Source: Leifsonia sp. AK011 (GTDB lineage Bacteria > Actinomycetota > Actinomycetes > Actinomycetales > Microbacteriaceae). From it: a stretch of 64,000 nucleotides of DNA. The position numbers and the translations under genes were made by a program. The stretch's first letter is position 1; each line of letters starts with the position of its first letter. The DNA lies in assembly GCF_013410945.1 (NCBI RefSeq), contig NZ_JACCCH010000001.1:434001-498000 (forward strand). The letters run 5' to 3'. Shown piece after piece: positions 23,326-32,013 of this stretch. Under the pieces are notes generated by a model. It ran no database searches, was not told the origin of the DNA, and saw only the letters and a list, made by a program, of their open reading frames with translations.

Positions 23326-26300
23326 TTACGCGCAGGGCGTGAGCAGTCGAACCTCCGCGCTCAGCGACGGTTCGCCTCCCAGGAGCGTGACCTGCGTTGC
23401 ACCCAACGCCTCGATGTCATCGAGCACGCCCTGCGGAACACAGGTGGGCTGCACGACGAACAGCGGCGCTCCCACGGATCCCGCCCAGGCGGAGCCTGCT
23501 AGCGCGTCGGGGAAGTTGGTGCCCGTCGACAGGAACACCCGGTCCGCGGACTCGAACGCGTCGGCATTGATCGCCCGAGCGGTCTCGTAGCGGTTGGGGC
23601 CTGCGAGGCGTTCGGTCGTGGCGATCGCCTGCAGGTCGGCAAGGATGCCGTCCGACACGCTCACGTTGCTTCCGAGCACCTTGATCGTCTCGACGCCGAG
23701 GCTGTCGAGGAGATCCGCCGTCTGCGACGTCAGGTCTGCACTGCCCCCGTTGACGAGGATGACCGGTGCATCGTGCGCACCCGCAGCCGCTCCACCCGTG
23801 AGGGCGTCCGGGAAGTTGAGCCCGGTGGAGATGTAGGCGGTCGTGGCGCCCTCATCCCCGAAGATGCTGTCCGCGATCAGGCGGGATGTCTCGTACCTGT
23901 CGGCACCGGCAATCCGCTCAATCGTGCCCGGCAGCCCGTCGAGGTGGTTGTATGCCGCGGCCGAGACCGAGGGCGTGCCACCGACGACCACGATGTGCGA
24001 GGGGTTGAGACGGTTGATCTCGTCCGTCACCGCCTGCGGAACGGAGTCCGTTGGCACGAGGAGCAGCGGTCCACCGGCGAAGGCGGCCGCCGGACCAGCC
24101 GACAGGGCGTCGGGGTAGGTCTGGCCATTCGCGACGAACACGATGTCCGCGCCATCCGGGTACGACTCCTCCGATACGCCCACAGCCGTCGTGTAGCGGT
24201 TGTCGCCTGCCACACGATCGACGGCGATCTCCGCTCCCGGAACGTTCCGGCTACCGAGGTCGCTCACGTTGCCTGCCACGTCCGTAGCCCGGAACTCGAC
24301 AGTCTCGGCCGCGGGTCCGATGGTGAGCGGCCCGGTGTACTCGGTCCACTGCGCGTCGGGGTCGCCCGGCAGCCGGTACTCGACGAGAGCGACGCCGCTC
24401 GTGGCATCCGATGCCTCGATCGTGACCGTACGGTCGGCGAGCGTCGACGACACGGCGGGGGCAACACTGTCGATCGTGATGGTCTTGACCACCTCGTCTG
24501 ACGTGGTGCCCTCGTCGTCCACGGCACGGAAGGTGACGACGGAGGTCCCCTCGTCCGAGATGACGAGCGGCTGGGTCAACGGAGCGAACTCGCCGTCGCC
24601 GATCTTGTACTCGACGTCCGCAGCACCAGCACCCACGGTTCCTTCAGCGGTCAGCGTCACCGGCCCGGTCCACCACCCCGCGAGCCCGTCTGCGGCCGCG
24701 GGATCAACCACCACCGCGACCTCGGGCTTGGGCTGTTCGATCTTCAGGTCGCTGAAGATGTTGACCGCCGACTGGGTGGCGTTGTGCGAGCTCGAGAAGA
24801 TTCCGCCATCCTGCACGGCGGTGGCACCGGTCAGGGTGATGGCCGTTCCCACCTGGATGTAGTTGGCACCGTCGTAGGAGTAGTACGCCCTGGCCTGGTC
24901 GCCATCACGCACGAGCTTCACCCAGATGGCACGGAACAGATCGGCACTGGCGGTGGCCGACCCGTCGATGCGACCGTTTCCGTTCGAGTCCCACTGGAAG
25001 ACAACGCCAGCGCTGCGGGTCACCGCGAGGATCGCGTAGCCGGGCGAGACGTCCTGCTGGGTCATGTCGTTTCGGATCATGACGCCGGACTTGGCATTCG
25101 CGTTCGTGTCATTGAGCGAGTCGACGCGAGCCGACACAGCCGTACCCGAAGTGACCGAGTCCGGCTCGTAGATCGCTCCGAAATCGTCGTCGTTGGTCCA
25201 GACATCCGCACCTGCTGCGCGGATGCCGTAGCTGTCTCCCACCTGGCCGAAGAACGAACTTGTCGCTCCCCCGGCGGTCGTCAAGTACGGCGCCGAGATC
25301 GGGCCACTGTCGCCGCACGCAGGATTCTCGGATACGAGATTCGCGTTGAAGTGGGTGCGGAACTCGGGAGCAACACCTGCCTCACAGATGACGGTGAGAG
25401 CGCCACTCGGCCAGTTCGTACCCGACACCGAGACGTTGTCCGTGAGGGTGATGCTGTTCGAGGACTGGTTCGGAATCGACGTGCCACCGGAGTTGTACCA
25501 GTTGCCCGTGATCGTGTTGTTGCTCGTGTTCGTCGCACCGTAGGAGTTGTTGAAGTACCAGGGGTTGGTTCCCTGCAGCACGTTCTGCCGGTACGTGGCG
25601 TAGCGTGTGCCCTCGTCGGCGTAGAGGCCGACGCCGCCCGCGTTGTAGAGGTAGTTGCGCTCGGTCACCGAACCCGGGGTCGCCGACAGGTTGTAGATCG
25701 AGCCACCGTCGCTGAACTTCGCCTTGGAGTGGTGAACGAGGTTCTTGGCGACCAGGTTGTCCTTGAGGGTCGTGGGCGTCGTGTAGCGCTCATTCCAGTT
25801 GTAGTAGCCGCGGTTGGTGTACTCGCCGGAGCCGCCCTCGTCGTTCATCCCCCACCCGTAGCCAGTGTCGATCGCGTCGTACGAGACGTTCGAGACTTCG
25901 TTGTTCACGATCTGCGAGTTCGTGACATAGGTGGTGAGGATGCCCGAGTTGTCCTTGTACTCGAAGGCTGCGCGGTTGACCGTGTTGTTGGTGATGAAGA
26001 TGTCCTTGTTGGTCATCCGCACGTCGCTCGGGTGGTGTGCATCCGGACGGTTTCCGCCCGCGAATACGCCATGTCCGCCGACCTCGGTGAAGAGGTTGCC
26101 GTCGACGTGGATGTTGCTCGCACCCAGGCCGACACCGGAGAGTGCCGCGTTGGTGTCGTTACCGATGCCGAGCGCCGACGAGCCGAGGTTCACGAACGTG
26201 TTGTCGCTGAACGTGACGTTGCTCGCCGCGGAGACCTGCACCGCTGCGGGCTGCTGGTACCACGACGTGCGGGCACGCTCGAACTGCTCGCATCCGCGAG

Positions 26301-27336
26301 AGCAGGAGGTGAAGGCATCGGCGGGCCGGTACGAGTAGTTGTCCTTGATGAATGACCCGTTCTGCTGGGTGGCGTAGCCGTCGGCCGTCGGGCCGAGCCA
26401 CGATGTTCCCGTGAAGGTGATTCCACTGAACTCGAGATTGGTCAACGGGGCGTCGTACGTGCCACCGATGCTCGCGAGCACCTCGAGCCTCGGAAGCTCC
26501 ACGTCGAGGGTGTTCGGGTCGACGCCAGCTCCGGGCTTGTAGTAGAGCTTGCCCTCCTCGGGGTCGATGTACCACTCGCCGACCTCGTCAACGAAGGCGA
26601 GCGAGTTGTTGAAGAAGTAGCTGGATGCCGCGAGGAACGAGTTCTGCGGTGTGTCCCAGCCCCACGTGTTGTTGTTCCACGACGGTTGCTCCATGGTCAC
26701 CACGTTGTTGGCGATGCTCGCAACAGGGGAGTACCGGTTGGTGAAGTCGCCACGGCTCTCGAACTCGAGGCGATCCTGGTCCGGCAGGGTGTTGAGGAAC
26801 TCCAGCGCCGCGTTGTTGATCGTCATGCCCGACGACGTGAACGTGATGTAGGCGTTGTTGGTGACGCGGAAGGCTGCCTTCTGGGCAGCCACCTTGTTCA
26901 CGTAGAGCTGCCGGGTGTCGAGCCCGACCGGAGTGTCTGCGACGTAGATGTTCTTGGCCGCGTCGTGCACGGTCCAGCCGGATACCGGCGTGGCTCCCGT
27001 GAACACCGGCTTGGCGCCGGCCGCAGCGGTCCAGCGCACTGTGCTGCCCTCGCGCCCTCCGTCGGGTTCGCGGAAGATCAGGGTCTCGTCAACGGTGTAG
27101 GTGCCATCGGCAACCTCCACGGTGATGTCGCCGGCGGGTGCCGCCTCGAAGGTACGGACATACGCCTGCGCGCCTTCGATGGAACAGGGTGCCGCAACCG
27201 AGCACACGCTGCCCGATCCACCCGGCGCAACGTAGATCGTCGACGTATCGGCGAACGCTGGTTGCGCGACGGTAATGGAAGTCGCCAACACGGCACCGGC
27301 CGCGAGCAACGCCAACTTTCTTGAACCTAGCTTCAT
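23326..27336 (-). CDS. Very large secreted right-handed beta-helix protein with Ig-like and three CWB2 repeats (GH141-like)
   Basis: 1336 residues. A signal peptide (1-29, ending QPAFA) is followed by a right-handed beta-helix region (about 30-685). This contains NSLAFVDEVGEWYIDPEEGK and LYYKPGAG, a pattern I associate with GH141-type glycoside hydrolases, and many Asn ladders. A beta-sandwich module (about 690-870) resembles DUF1349. One or two Ig/OmpL47-like domains follow (about 880-1030). The C-terminus has three cell-wall-binding type 2 repeats (about 1037-1135, 1136-1235, 1236-1336), each starting RxAGxxRYxTA. It is exported and probably held on the cell wall by CWB2. ATG 27336 has AGAGGA upstream. 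Enzymatic assignment is inference; neighbours encode deoxysugar-acid catabolism. Confidence 0.85.
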   Translation of the reverse strand: MKLGSRKLALLAAGAVLATSITVAQPAFADTSTIYVAPGGSGSVCSVAAPCSIEGAQAYVRTFEAAPAGDITVEVADGTYTVDETLIFREPDGGREGSTVRWTAAAGAKPVFTGATPVSGWTVHDAAKNIYVADTPVGLDTRQLYVNKVAAQKAAFRVTNNAYITFTSSGMTINNAALEFLNTLPDQDRLEFESRGDFTNRYSPVASIANNVVTMEQPSWNNNTWGWDTPQNSFLAASSYFFNNSLAFVDEVGEWYIDPEEGKLYYKPGAGVDPNTLDVELPRLEVLASIGGTYDAPLTNLEFSGITFTGTSWLGPTADGYATQQNGSFIKDNYSYRPADAFTSCSRGCEQFERARTSWYQQPAAVQVSAASNVTFSDNTFVNLGSSALGIGNDTNAALSGVGLGASNIHVDGNLFTEVGGHGVFAGGNRPDAHHPSDVRMTNKDIFITNNTVNRAAFEYKDNSGILTTYVTNSQIVNNEVSNVSYDAIDTGYGWGMNDEGGSGEYTNRGYYNWNERYTTPTTLKDNLVAKNLVHHSKAKFSDGGSIYNLSATPGSVTERNYLYNAGGVGLYADEGTRYATYRQNVLQGTNPWYFNNSYGATNTSNNTITGNWYNSGGTSIPNQSSNSITLTDNVSVSGTNWPSGALTVICEAGVAPEFRTHFNANLVSENPACGDSGPISAPYLTTAGGATSSFFGQVGDSYGIRAAGADVWTNDDDFGAIYEPDSVTSGTAVSARVDSLNDTNANAKSGVMIRNDMTQQDVSPGYAILAVTRSAGVVFQWDSNGNGRIDGSATASADLFRAIWVKLVRDGDQARAYYSYDGANYIQVGTAITLTGATAVQDGGIFSSSHNATQSAVNIFSDLKIEQPKPEVAVVVDPAAADGLAGWWTGPVTLTAEGTVGAGAADVEYKIGDGEFAPLTQPLVISDEGTSVVTFRAVDDEGTTSDEVVKTITIDSVAPAVSSTLADRTVTIEASDATSGVALVEYRLPGDPDAQWTEYTGPLTIGPAAETVEFRATDVAGNVSDLGSRNVPGAEIAVDRVAGDNRYTTAVGVSEESYPDGADIVFVANGQTYPDALSAGPAAAFAGGPLLLVPTDSVPQAVTDEINRLNPSHIVVVGGTPSVSAAAYNHLDGLPGTIERIAGADRYETSRLIADSIFGDEGATTAYISTGLNFPDALTGGAAAGAHDAPVILVNGGSADLTSQTADLLDSLGVETIKVLGSNVSVSDGILADLQAIATTERLAGPNRYETARAINADAFESADRVFLSTGTNFPDALAGSAWAGSVGAPLFVVQPTCVPQGVLDDIEALGATQVTLLGGEPSLSAEVRLLTPCA

Positions 27337-27440
27337 TGGTGGTCCTCTTGTGTCTACGAGAGACGATCCCGCTCGCGCGGAGCCACCATTGGCACCGGAC
27401 CCACGACACCGTGGGGCGAGGGACTCGCCGACTCGAATGA

Positions 27441-27479
27441 GTCGTAATGTCACACATCATACGATTGACGTATTACGAC
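27441..27479. promoter_or_regulatory. Operator-like inverted repeat upstream of the CWB2 gene
   Basis: GTCGTAAT (27441-27448) and ATTACGAC (27472-27479) are exact inverted copies, flanking an ATCATACGAT half-palindrome at 27457-27466. It lies about 105 bases before the minus-strand start codon in an otherwise AT-rich stretch. Confidence 0.45.
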
Positions 27480-27555
27480 CACAAGGGTCTGGCCCCCGAT
27501 TGGGGGTGAAAATGGCGCGCTGAAGCGACCCCTCACGGGGCGCAAGAGGGTCTCG

Positions 27556-28311
27556 CTAGGAACGCGGGCGGAGCCGCAGCTCCTGCATCCCGCCATCGAC
27601 CGCGATAGCGGTACCCGTGGTCGACCCCGAGCGGGGGCTCGCGAGATACGCGACCGCGTCGGCGATCTCCTCGGGTCGCACCAAGCGGCCGTGCGGCTGG
27701 CGGGCCTCGAGGGCAGCGCGCTCCGCCGTCGGGTCGTCTGCTGCATCCATGAGCCTTGCGACCCAGGGGGTGTCCGCGGTGCCGGGGTTGACGCAGTTCA
27801 CACGGATGCCCTCGGCAAGATGGTCGGCGGCCATGGCTCGGGTCAGGCCCAGCACTGCGCCCTTGGCTGCACTGTAGAGAGCGCGCTGGGGCAGGCCGGC
27901 CGTCGCGGCGATCGACCCGAGATTGACGATGGATGCCGCGGGCGAATCGAGCAGGTGCGGCATCGCCGCGCGCGCAACGCGGGCAATCCCGGTCACATTC
28001 ACGCTCAGGACCCGGGCCCAGTCCTCGTCGCTGTTGTCCACGACAGTACCGATCGAACTGATGGCGGCGTTGTTGACGACGATATCGATCCTGCCGAGTC
28101 GCTCGGCCACCTCGGTCACCGCGGCCTGGACCGAGGCGTCGTCGCCGAGGTCTGCGCGCACCCACAGGTGCTCGCTTCCGCCGTCGTTGAGGTCGAGCAC
28201 CGCCACCGTTGCGCCGCCGGCAGCAAGACGATCGGCGATCGCAGCGCCGATCCCCTGGGCGCCTCCCGTGACGATGGCGACGAGCCCCTCGAACTCCGTT
28301 GCATCAGGCAT
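27556..28311 (-). CDS. SDR-family oxidoreductase, candidate sugar-acid dehydrogenase
   Basis: 251 residues. Classical short-chain dehydrogenase: VTGGAQGIGAAIADRLA (NAD(P) binding), NNAAIS, catalytic Ser in NLGSIAATAG, YSAAKGA (Tyr and Lys), and PGTADTPWV. DLNDGG after beta-2 suggests preference for NAD. It is last of a three-gene minus-strand operon and its start overlaps the upstream hydrolase gene by eight bases. The context fits oxidation of 2-keto-3-deoxy-L-fuconate or a related 6-deoxysugar acid (inference). ATG 28311 gives MPDATEFEG directly before the Rossmann strand. Confidence 0.9.
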   Translation of the reverse strand: MPDATEFEGLVAIVTGGAQGIGAAIADRLAAGGATVAVLDLNDGGSEHLWVRADLGDDASVQAAVTEVAERLGRIDIVVNNAAISSIGTVVDNSDEDWARVLSVNVTGIARVARAAMPHLLDSPAASIVNLGSIAATAGLPQRALYSAAKGAVLGLTRAMAADHLAEGIRVNCVNPGTADTPWVARLMDAADDPTAERAALEARQPHGRLVRPEEIADAVAYLASPRSGSTTGTAIAVDGGMQELRLRPRS

Positions 28312-29152
28312 CGACGAACTCCTGTCTCTGGCGACCGAGGCCTTCGATTTCGATCTCGCACACATCGCCGGCCTTCAGGTACGGGAAGCGTCCGGAGAGC
28401 GCGACGCCCTCGGGCGTGCCTGTGAGCACGAGGTCTCCCGGGTCGAGAACCATGTACTGGCTGAGGTGCCAGATGAGGAAGTCGACGTTGAAGATCAGGT
28501 CTGCGGTCGTCGAGTCCTGACGTGCCTCACCGTTCACCGACGAACGCAACCGGAGATTGCGGTAGTCGACCTCGTCAGGCGTCACGAGCCACGGCCCGGT
28601 CGGGTTGAAGCCCGCGGCCGACTTGCCCTTCGACCATTGACCGCCGGATTCCTCGAGCTGGAAGGTGCGCTCGGACAGGTCGTTGGCCGTAACGAACCCC
28701 GCGATGTGCTTGATGCTCTCGGACGGGTCGGAGAGGTAGGAGGCACGCGAGCCGATCACAACGCCGAGCTCGACCTCCCAGTCCGTCTTGACACTCCTGC
28801 GCGGAATGGCGACGGTGTCATTCGGGCCGACCACGGTGTTCGGGGTCTTGAGGAACAGAATGGGAATGGTGGGGGGCGCTGAGCCGGACTCTGCGGCGTG
28901 TGCGGCATAGTTCATGCCAATGCAGATCACTGCGCCGGGCCTCGCGATCGGGGCGCCGATCCGCTCGGAGTCAGCGATGTCGAGCGGGGGTAGCGACCCG
29001 GCGGATGCCGCAGCCCGCACCTTCTCGACACGGCCCGACGCCAGGAACTCCCCGTTGATCTCATCGGTGAATTCGGAGATGTCCAGGTACGAACCCTCCG
29101 AGAAGAGGGCGGGGCGCTCTGCGCCCACTGCGCCAAGTCGCGCGAACTTCAT
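28304..29152 (-). CDS. Fumarylacetoacetate hydrolase-family protein, candidate 2,4-diketo-3-deoxy-L-fuconate hydrolase
   Basis: 282 residues. N-terminal cap MKFARLGAVGAERPALF, then the FAH core: ARPGAVICIGMNYAAHAAES, PNDTVAIPR, DWEVELGVVIG (acidic metal ligands), GFVTANDLSERTFQLEESGG, WSKGKSAAGFNPTGPWL, LDPGDLVLTGTPEGVAL, and the ending EIEGLGRQRQ. This subgroup includes acylpyruvate-type hydrolases; the nearest I recall is the L-fucose-pathway hydrolase that yields pyruvate and L-lactate. ATG 29152. It lies 36 bases after the FMN dehydrogenase gene and overlaps the SDR gene. Confidence 0.88.
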   Translation of the reverse strand: MKFARLGAVGAERPALFSEGSYLDISEFTDEINGEFLASGRVEKVRAAASAGSLPPLDIADSERIGAPIARPGAVICIGMNYAAHAAESGSAPPTIPILFLKTPNTVVGPNDTVAIPRRSVKTDWEVELGVVIGSRASYLSDPSESIKHIAGFVTANDLSERTFQLEESGGQWSKGKSAAGFNPTGPWLVTPDEVDYRNLRLRSSVNGEARQDSTTADLIFNVDFLIWHLSQYMVLDPGDLVLTGTPEGVALSGRFPYLKAGDVCEIEIEGLGRQRQEFVDA

Positions 29153-29188
29153 GATGTGTCCTTCGGATTCTGGTGTCAGCTGCGCCGA

Positions 29189-30427
29189 TCAGGCCGAGTG
29201 CACCGGCACCATTCGACGCAACTGGGTCACGTGGCCTGGTTCGAGCTCGTCGATCGAGCGCGCACCCAGGAGCTTCATCGTACGTATGACCTCTGAAGAA
29301 AGTATCTCAATCGCGCGATCGACGCCCGGCCGTCCCCCGGCCATCAGTCCGTACAAGTACGCGCGACCCACGAGCGCGAACTTCGCCCCGAGCGCGAGGG
29401 ATGCCACGATGTCCGCCCCGTTCATCACGCCCGTGTCGACCATCACCTCCGCATCAGCGCCGACCTCGCGGACTACCTCGGGCAGGAGGTGGAACGGAAT
29501 GGGCGCCCGATCGAGCTGTCGGCCCCCGTGGTTCGAGAGCAGGATGCCATCCACGCCACGATCGACGAGCGCCACGGAATCGGCAAGCGTCTGCACTCCC
29601 TTGACCACGAGCTTGCCCGGCCACATCTCACGAATGGTGTCCAAATCCTCGAAACTCACCGACGGGTCCATCGCCGAATCGATGAGCTCGCCCACCGTCC
29701 CACCCGTTGACGACAGCGACGCGAACTCGAGAGGGGGAGTGGTCAGGAAGTCGAACCACCACCACGGCCGCGGAATGGCATTGATCACGGTGCCGAGCGT
29801 CAGTGCCGGTGGAATCGAGAACCCGTTGCGCTTATCGCGCAGGCGTGCGCCCGCGACCGGGGTGTCCACGGTGAACATGAGGGTGTCGAACCCCGCGGCG
29901 CGTGCGCGCTCCACAAGCCCGAAGGAGATCTCGCGGTTGCGCATCACGTAGAGCTGAAACCAGTTACGGCCGTGCGGGTTCGCGCGCGCGACATCCTCGA
30001 TCGACGTCGTGCCCAGGGTGGACAGGGTGAACGGGATGCCAGCAGCCCCCGCCGCGCCGGCGCCCGCTGTCTCACCCTCCGTCTGCATGAGGCGGGTGAA
30101 TCCTGTGGGAGCTATGCCGAACGGCATGGCGGACGTGCCACCGAGCACCGTCGTTGTCGTGTCTGCGTTCGAGACATCCCGCAGGATGCCCGGGTGGAAC
30201 TCGATGTCCTCGAAGGCCTGCCGTGCCCGGTGCAGCGAGAGCTCAGCCTCGGCCGCACCATCCGTGTAGTCGAAAGCAGCGCGAGGAGTGCGTCGCTTCG
30301 CCACCAGACGCAGGTCATGGATTGTGAGCGCAGACTCGAGCCGACGTGTGCGCGCGCTCAACGTCGGGCGCTTGAACTTCATCAGTTCGAACAACGTGCG
30401 CGGATTCGGAAACTGTCGAGCGGTCAT
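29189..30427 (-). CDS. lldD: FMN-dependent alpha-hydroxy acid dehydrogenase (L-lactate dehydrogenase-like)
   Basis: 412 residues. Alpha-hydroxy acid oxidase fold: [105 protein letters not shown] containing the catalytic His, and [20 protein letters not shown]. It probably oxidises L-lactate to pyruvate at the membrane or in the cytoplasm. It heads the operon with the FAH and SDR genes and would consume the lactate released by the hydrolase step. The symbol is assigned by family only. Confidence 0.88.
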   Translation of the reverse strand: MTARQFPNPRTLFELMKFKRPTLSARTRRLESALTIHDLRLVAKRRTPRAAFDYTDGAAEAELSLHRARQAFEDIEFHPGILRDVSNADTTTTVLGGTSAMPFGIAPTGFTRLMQTEGETAGAGAAGAAGIPFTLSTLGTTSIEDVARANPHGRNWFQLYVMRNREISFGLVERARAAGFDTLMFTVDTPVAGARLRDKRNGFSIPPALTLGTVINAIPRPWWWFDFLTTPPLEFASLSSTGGTVGELIDSAMDPSVSFEDLDTIREMWPGKLVVKGVQTLADSVALVDRGVDGILLSNHGGRQLDRAPIPFHLLPEVVREVGADAEVMVDTGVMNGADIVASLALGAKFALVGRAYLYGLMAGGRPGVDRAIEILSSEVIRTMKLLGARSIDELEPGHVTQLRRMVPVHSA

Positions 30428-30456
30428 CCGGTCACGTTAGCGGACGCCATGCGGAA

Positions 30457-31257
30457 CTACGGAGCAGGCGTGGCGTCCGGGTCGCTGTCCACATCGGTCG
30501 ACGTCTCCTCGTCGACCGCCGGAGCCTCGAAGCCGCACTGGTCGATCTCCTGGTCCACCTGGAGCGTCAAGCGCTCCTTGCCTGCGGCGTGAGCATCGGC
30601 CACAGTGCCCGAGTAGATCGTGTTGTCCTGCGACTCGAGGTTGACGGCCGAAGCACCCTCACAGAGGTGGAACACCTTGCCGGACTTCGTCCAGAAGACG
30701 AGGTTCTGGCCTGTGATCTCCACCACCTGGTTGGTCTCGGCGTCGTACTGCTCGGTAGACGGCGGATTGATCGACGTCCCCAGGAAGCCCGCAACGAGCA
30801 GAAGGACAATCGCGATGCCGCCCGCGACACCCTTCTGCGAGCCGCTCATGTCCTTGTTGAGGAAGATCAGGATGATCAGCGGAAGGAACGCGACGACTGT
30901 GATGATCGCGCCCAGCTGGTTCTGGATGAAGAAGCGGGTCGTGTTCTCACGGGATGCCGGGTCCAGACGATTCGCCTGCTTCCACAGCAACGAACCACCG
31001 ATCGCGAGCCCGGCGATCACGACGAGTCCTCCGATGAGCAGCCACATGTTCGGTGGGGACTGGCGCAGCACCCAGAAGATCTCAAACGCCTCACCGCCGA
31101 TGGCGAGCGCCCAGAGCACGATCGCGATGATCCGGAAGGTCAGGGCCTTGCTCTTCGCCTCGGGGGTGGGCTTCCACCCCGACGCGGTCTCGGCCCGCGC
31201 CTCCGGCGTCGACTCGACCCGGACAACCTTCTTCGTCGGCTTCTTGCGCTCGGCCAC
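30457..31257 (-). CDS. Membrane protein of unknown function
   Basis: 266 residues. A basic N-terminus (MAERKKPTKKVVRVEST) is followed by about four membrane helices between residues 40 and 165 (IIAIVLWALAIGGEAFEIFWV, MWLLIGGLVVIAGLAIGGSLL, LGAIITVVAFLPLIILIFLN and GVAGGIAIVLLLVAGFLGTS). The outer C-terminal domain of about 100 residues contains two Cys (HLCEGAS and DQCGFEAP) and an Asp/Pro-rich tail. No family with a known role is recognised. The gene lies 29 bases upstream of the lldD-like gene on the same strand, so read-through is possible. Confidence 0.8.
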   Translation of the reverse strand: MAERKKPTKKVVRVESTPEARAETASGWKPTPEAKSKALTFRIIAIVLWALAIGGEAFEIFWVLRQSPPNMWLLIGGLVVIAGLAIGGSLLWKQANRLDPASRENTTRFFIQNQLGAIITVVAFLPLIILIFLNKDMSGSQKGVAGGIAIVLLLVAGFLGTSINPPSTEQYDAETNQVVEITGQNLVFWTKSGKVFHLCEGASAVNLESQDNTIYSGTVADAHAAGKERLTLQVDQEIDQCGFEAPAVDEETSTDVDSDPDATPAP

Positions 31258-31540
31258 GCGTGCTCCTTCGTCGGGGAATTGAGATCAGGATAGCGGTGCG
31301 GGCGCCTGGGGGTGAGGGTAGCAGGTTGGGGGGGGTGCAGGTGGGGTGGGGTGGGCTGGGCGCTGGTTGTCGCCGACCTTTGGTCGGCGGGCTAGGTTGA
31401 GGTAGGCGCTGGTAGTCGCCGACCGGTGGTCGGCGACCGAATGGTTTCTAGGGAGAATCCCCGCTTTGCCGCCGCCAGACGGCTTCGCCGCCCGGCGGAC
31501 TGCGGCGCGTGGGCCCAGTTCGATTCGCTGCACTTGATAA
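31258..31540. other. Gene-free stretch with G-runs and tandem hairpins
   Basis: About 280 bases without a supported gene. It holds a G-run cluster at 31328-31360, two hairpin units at 31371-31437, and a region of no obvious signal up to the tRNA-Ala terminator. I see no start-plus-RBS combination supporting a small protein. Confidence 0.6.
31361..31437. repeat. Two tandem hairpin units
   Basis: CGCCGACC/GGTCGGCG (31371-31378 and 31382-31389, 3-base loop) and GTCGCCGACC/GGTCGGCGAC (31415-31424 and 31428-31437, 3-base loop). Each hairpin is preceded by GCGCTGGT, so the two are diverged copies of one unit of about 44 bases. Confidence 0.7.
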
Positions 31541-31579
31541 ACGAAGAAGACCCCACCGATGGTGGGGTCTTCTTCGTTT
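31539..31579. terminator. Perfect 19-bp terminator after tRNA-Ala
   Basis: Positions 31539-31557 pair exactly with 31561-31579 around a 3-base loop. Its outer bases are A/T-rich on both sides. It lies one to two bases beyond the tRNA-Ala 3' end on the minus strand. Confidence 0.85.
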
Positions 31580-31580
31580 G

Positions 31581-31653
31581 TGGAGCCTAGGAGAATCGAA
31601 CTCCTGACCTCCTGCTTGCAAAGCAGGCGCTCTACCAATTGAGCTAAGGCCCC
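31581..31653 (-). tRNA. tRNA-Ala (anticodon TGC)
   Basis: A 73-nt cloverleaf: acceptor GGGGCCU (31653-31647) pairs with AGGCUCC (31588-31582) including the G3-U70 pair that identifies alanine tRNAs. The anticodon TGC corresponds to 31620-31618. Discriminator A at 31581. CCA is not encoded. Confidence 0.96.
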
Positions 31654-31808
31654 GTGTTGGCTGGTACGCCGGCGCCTCTCCGGCGTACGTGGGGTTGGCC
31701 CGGCCGCGCGCGAGCGCCCGGCCCAACCGGCTTCCACCCGAATTAGCGAGGGGGTCGCGCATTCCAGCATTTAGTTGTGAGGGGAGGAATCTCTTGTGGA
31801 GATTCCAG

Positions 31809-31882
31809 TGGGGGTACCAGGACTTGAACCTGGGACCTCTTCATTATCAGTGAAGCGCTCTAACCGCCTGAGCTATACCCCC
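31809..31882 (-). tRNA. tRNA-Ile (anticodon GAT)
   Basis: A 74-nt cloverleaf: acceptor GGGGGUA (31882-31876) pairs with UACCCCC (31816-31810), with D arm, anticodon stem carrying GAT (31848-31846), and a T arm with GGTTCAAGTCC. Discriminator A at 31809; CCA not encoded. The Ile-Ala pair downstream of gyrA is the usual actinobacterial arrangement. Confidence 0.96.
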
Positions 31883-31937
31883 GGAAAGGCAGATACGAGA
31901 GTATCGCACCCGCCCGGTTTCCTCTAATCGGACCGTA

Positions 31938-32013
31938 GATCTCGATACGATCGCGCGGCAGGCGCGATCACTCGATCTGATCCGGTGCCGAGCTGCGCTC
32001 GGCCCACGGATCA
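31938..32013. repeat. Intergenic palindromes after the DUF3566 gene
   Basis: GATCGCG (31949-31955) pairs with CGCGATC (31963-31969), and TGATCCG (31978-31984) pairs with CGGATCA (32007-32013) around a second GCCGAGC/GCTCGGC stem. The outer right arm overlaps the stop codon of the DUF3566 gene. It may terminate the gyrBA operon. Confidence 0.6.

Noticed and set aside
24784-26355. 523-residue open frame antisense to the CWB2 gene
   Set aside because: Long antisense frame over a recognisable repeat protein; no domain of its own.
23326-27336. Internal repeats of the CWB2 protein as a mobile or DNA-level repeat
   Set aside because: The repeats are protein-level domains with diverged DNA, not a DNA repeat.
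31361-31437. Possible CRISPR-like array
   Set aside because: Only two diverged hairpin units and no spacer pattern or cas genes.
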